Assembly: GCA_002395965.1 (NCBI GenBank) | Contig: DGVT01000005.1 | Location: forward strand, 1-6,006 | Length of the DNA stretch: 6,006 nucleotides | DNA from: Porphyromonadaceae bacterium UBA4277 | GTDB taxonomy: Bacteria; Bacteroidota; Bacteroidia; Bacteroidales; Muribaculaceae | Direction: 5' to 3' | Part shown: piece by piece, positions 5,175 to 6,006 of the stretch | How positions within the stretch are numbered: the first letter of the stretch is position 1 | Layout: every line of letters begins with the position of its first letter | Notes under the pieces: generated by a model | The model's input: the letters and a program-made list of their open reading frames with translations, nothing else | Databases searched by the model: none | Told to the model about the DNA's origin: nothing | Made by a program: the position numbers and the translations under genes

Positions 5175-5858
5175 TTAGTTAAGTTTCAAGATGATGTTAA
5201 TCAGTGCATTTACGTCCTCGACATCGATGATGCCGTCATCGTTCATGTCACCCTTGAGACCATTATTTGAGTTTTCTGGTATACCATCAATATAATCTTC
5301 AGCATCTTCAAAAGTGAAAAGAAAATCTTTCCAAACGTCTTGTGCTTCATATCTCAACTTGGATCCTTTTCTGACATGAAGATCACAACTTGCTGTGGGA
5401 ATTCCTTCAAATACATCTGCACTTATTATTATCGGGCGTTCTCTAAGTGTAACAAAATCTTCAAGATATGGACAAGCAAAAGCACCGGCTCCAATAGATG
5501 TCAAATTCTCTCCAGCAATTATTCTTTTTAATCCTAAGCAACCCCTAAACGCAGAGCTACCGATTGAGGTGACGGAGTTGGGGATGGTGACCGAAGTCAG
5601 GCCGGTACAACCGGAGAATGCATAGTCGCCGATTGAAGTGACGGAGTAAGTCTTCCCGTTGTAGGAGACTGATTCCGGGATATTGGCTTCAGTCAATCCG
5701 GGATAGTTTGAGGGAGACCGTTCAGTATATGTAACACTGACGGTTGTGTCGCTGTTGATGTTATATGCCAGGCCGTCAACCATAAAGCTGTAGGCCGAGG
5801 CGGTGACAGGCAGCAGGAGTACTATTAAGGCGATAAGTCTGGTAAATAGATGCTTCAT
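5175..5858 (-). CDS. Secreted BspA-like leucine-rich repeat protein with dockerin-like C-terminal EF-hand
   Basis: A 227-residue exported protein with a signal peptide at about 1-22 (cleavage near ASA|YSF). Residues about 53-155 form a short BspA/LRR_5 array with a 23-residue period: TSIG recurs at 74, 97 and 120, each followed by xxAF. Residues 162-184 (VRKGSKLRYEAQDVWKDF) resemble the stretch that typically ends such arrays. The last 25 residues contain one EF-hand-type calcium loop of dockerin style: D204, N206, D208, D212 and D215, followed by VNALINIILKLN. BspA-like proteins act at the surface in adhesion and protein binding; the role of the single dockerin-like repeat is unknown. No T9SS sorting domain is visible. 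Base composition is uneven: about 37% GC over 5281-5520 against about 53% over 5581-5700, suggesting mosaic origin. It is the first gene of the likely operon, directly behind a good -7 element. Confidence 0.85.
   Translation of the reverse strand: MKHLFTRLIALIVLLLPVTASAYSFMVDGLAYNINSDTTVSVTYTERSPSNYPGLTEANIPESVSYNGKTYSVTSIGDYAFSGCTGLTSVTIPNSVTSIGSSAFRGCLGLKRIIAGENLTSIGAGAFACPYLEDFVTLRERPIIISADVFEGIPTASCDLHVRKGSKLRYEAQDVWKDFLFTFEDAEDYIDGIPENSNNGLKGDMNDDGIIDVEDVNALINIILKLN
5560..5647 (-). repeat. DNA-level repeat of the LRR unit
   Basis: The plus-strand 19-mer CCGATTGAGGTGACGGAGT (5560-5578) recurs with one change at 5629-5647. The offset is 69 bp, exactly one 23-codon LRR unit. It encodes SVTSIG in both copies. 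The near identity points to recent unit duplication or to recombination between LRR genes. The third unit, encoded to the left, has lost the DNA similarity. Confidence 0.75.
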
Positions 5859-5897
5859 TATAGGTATGTATTAAATGTAATAATCAGTTTATGATTT

Positions 5898-5906
5898 GCA
5901 AATATA
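5898..5906 (-). promoter_or_regulatory. -7 promoter element of the LRR / LD-carboxypeptidase operon
   Basis: On the minus strand TATATTTGC matches the Bacteroidetes -7 consensus TAnnTTTGC exactly and ends 39 bases before the LRR start codon, leaving a short A/T-rich leader. No TTTG is visible 19-21 bases upstream, so the -33 element is weak or absent, which may mean an activator is needed. Confidence 0.6.
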
Positions 5907-5907
5907 G

Positions 5908-6004
5908 GAATTAATTATGAATTAAGAATTATGAACTCGACAGATTTTAGACTATAAGTAACAAAAGGGGCATAAGGGCTGCGCACGACAAGATTATAAG
6001 TTAC
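5908..6004. repeat. Short AT-rich repeats upstream of the LRR promoter
   Basis: AATTATGAA occurs at 5913-5921 and 5927-5935. Further right, GACTATAAGTAAC (5950-5962) and GATTATAAGTTAC (5992-6004) match at 11 of 13 positions, 42 bp apart (four helical turns). They lie just upstream of the -7 element and could be regulator sites, but AT-rich intergenic DNA yields such matches easily. I see no gene between 5859 and 6006. Confidence 0.35.
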
Positions 6005-6006
6005 AT

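Overview
The window looks like chromosome from a Bacteroidales bacterium, possibly Muribaculaceae or Prevotella-like. The clues are promoters of the Bacteroidetes type (TAnnTTTG at -7, in one case with TTTG at -33), start codons without Shine-Dalgarno sequences behind A/T-rich leaders, a BspA-type leucine-rich repeat protein with a dockerin-like C-terminal EF-hand, and a secreted GH84 hexosaminidase. The family-level placement is inference.

Layout: everything I can call with confidence lies on the minus strand. Read right to left in transcription order: a promoter (5898-5906); a small secreted BspA-like LRR protein with a dockerin-like tail (5175-5858); 23 bp further, a signal-peptide-bearing S66 LD-carboxypeptidase (4159-5151); an 85-bp gap with a small hairpin and a weak promoter candidate; a flotillin-like SPFH membrane scaffold (2577-4073); and, sharing one base with the flotillin stop codon (TGATG), a secreted GH84 beta-N-acetylglucosaminidase (643-2577). 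After a 578-bp stretch without a protein gene come a full -33/-7 promoter (32-64) and the first 18 bases of a tRNA-Leu gene (1-18) that runs off the left edge.

How the genes may work together: three of the four proteins carry export signals and the fourth is a membrane scaffold. Two of them act on cell-wall or glycan chemistry (an LD-carboxypeptidase for murein peptides and a hexosaminidase for N-acetylglucosamine-containing glycans). The cluster therefore reads as an envelope or glycan-processing unit. The flotillin-GH84 coupling is the firmest link; the shared pathway is inference.

The most unusual stretch is the non-coding region 65-642. It holds a GC-rich compound hairpin (129-195), four small dyads sharing a CATCTTCGA core whose flanking arms differ in sequence but still pair, a perfect 17-bp inverted repeat 167 bp apart (272-288/456-472), 9-bp direct repeats outside those arms, and a perfect 8-bp hairpin (495-514). 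This suggests either a large structured RNA or a small non-autonomous mobile or dispersed palindromic element. I cannot name a known family for it.
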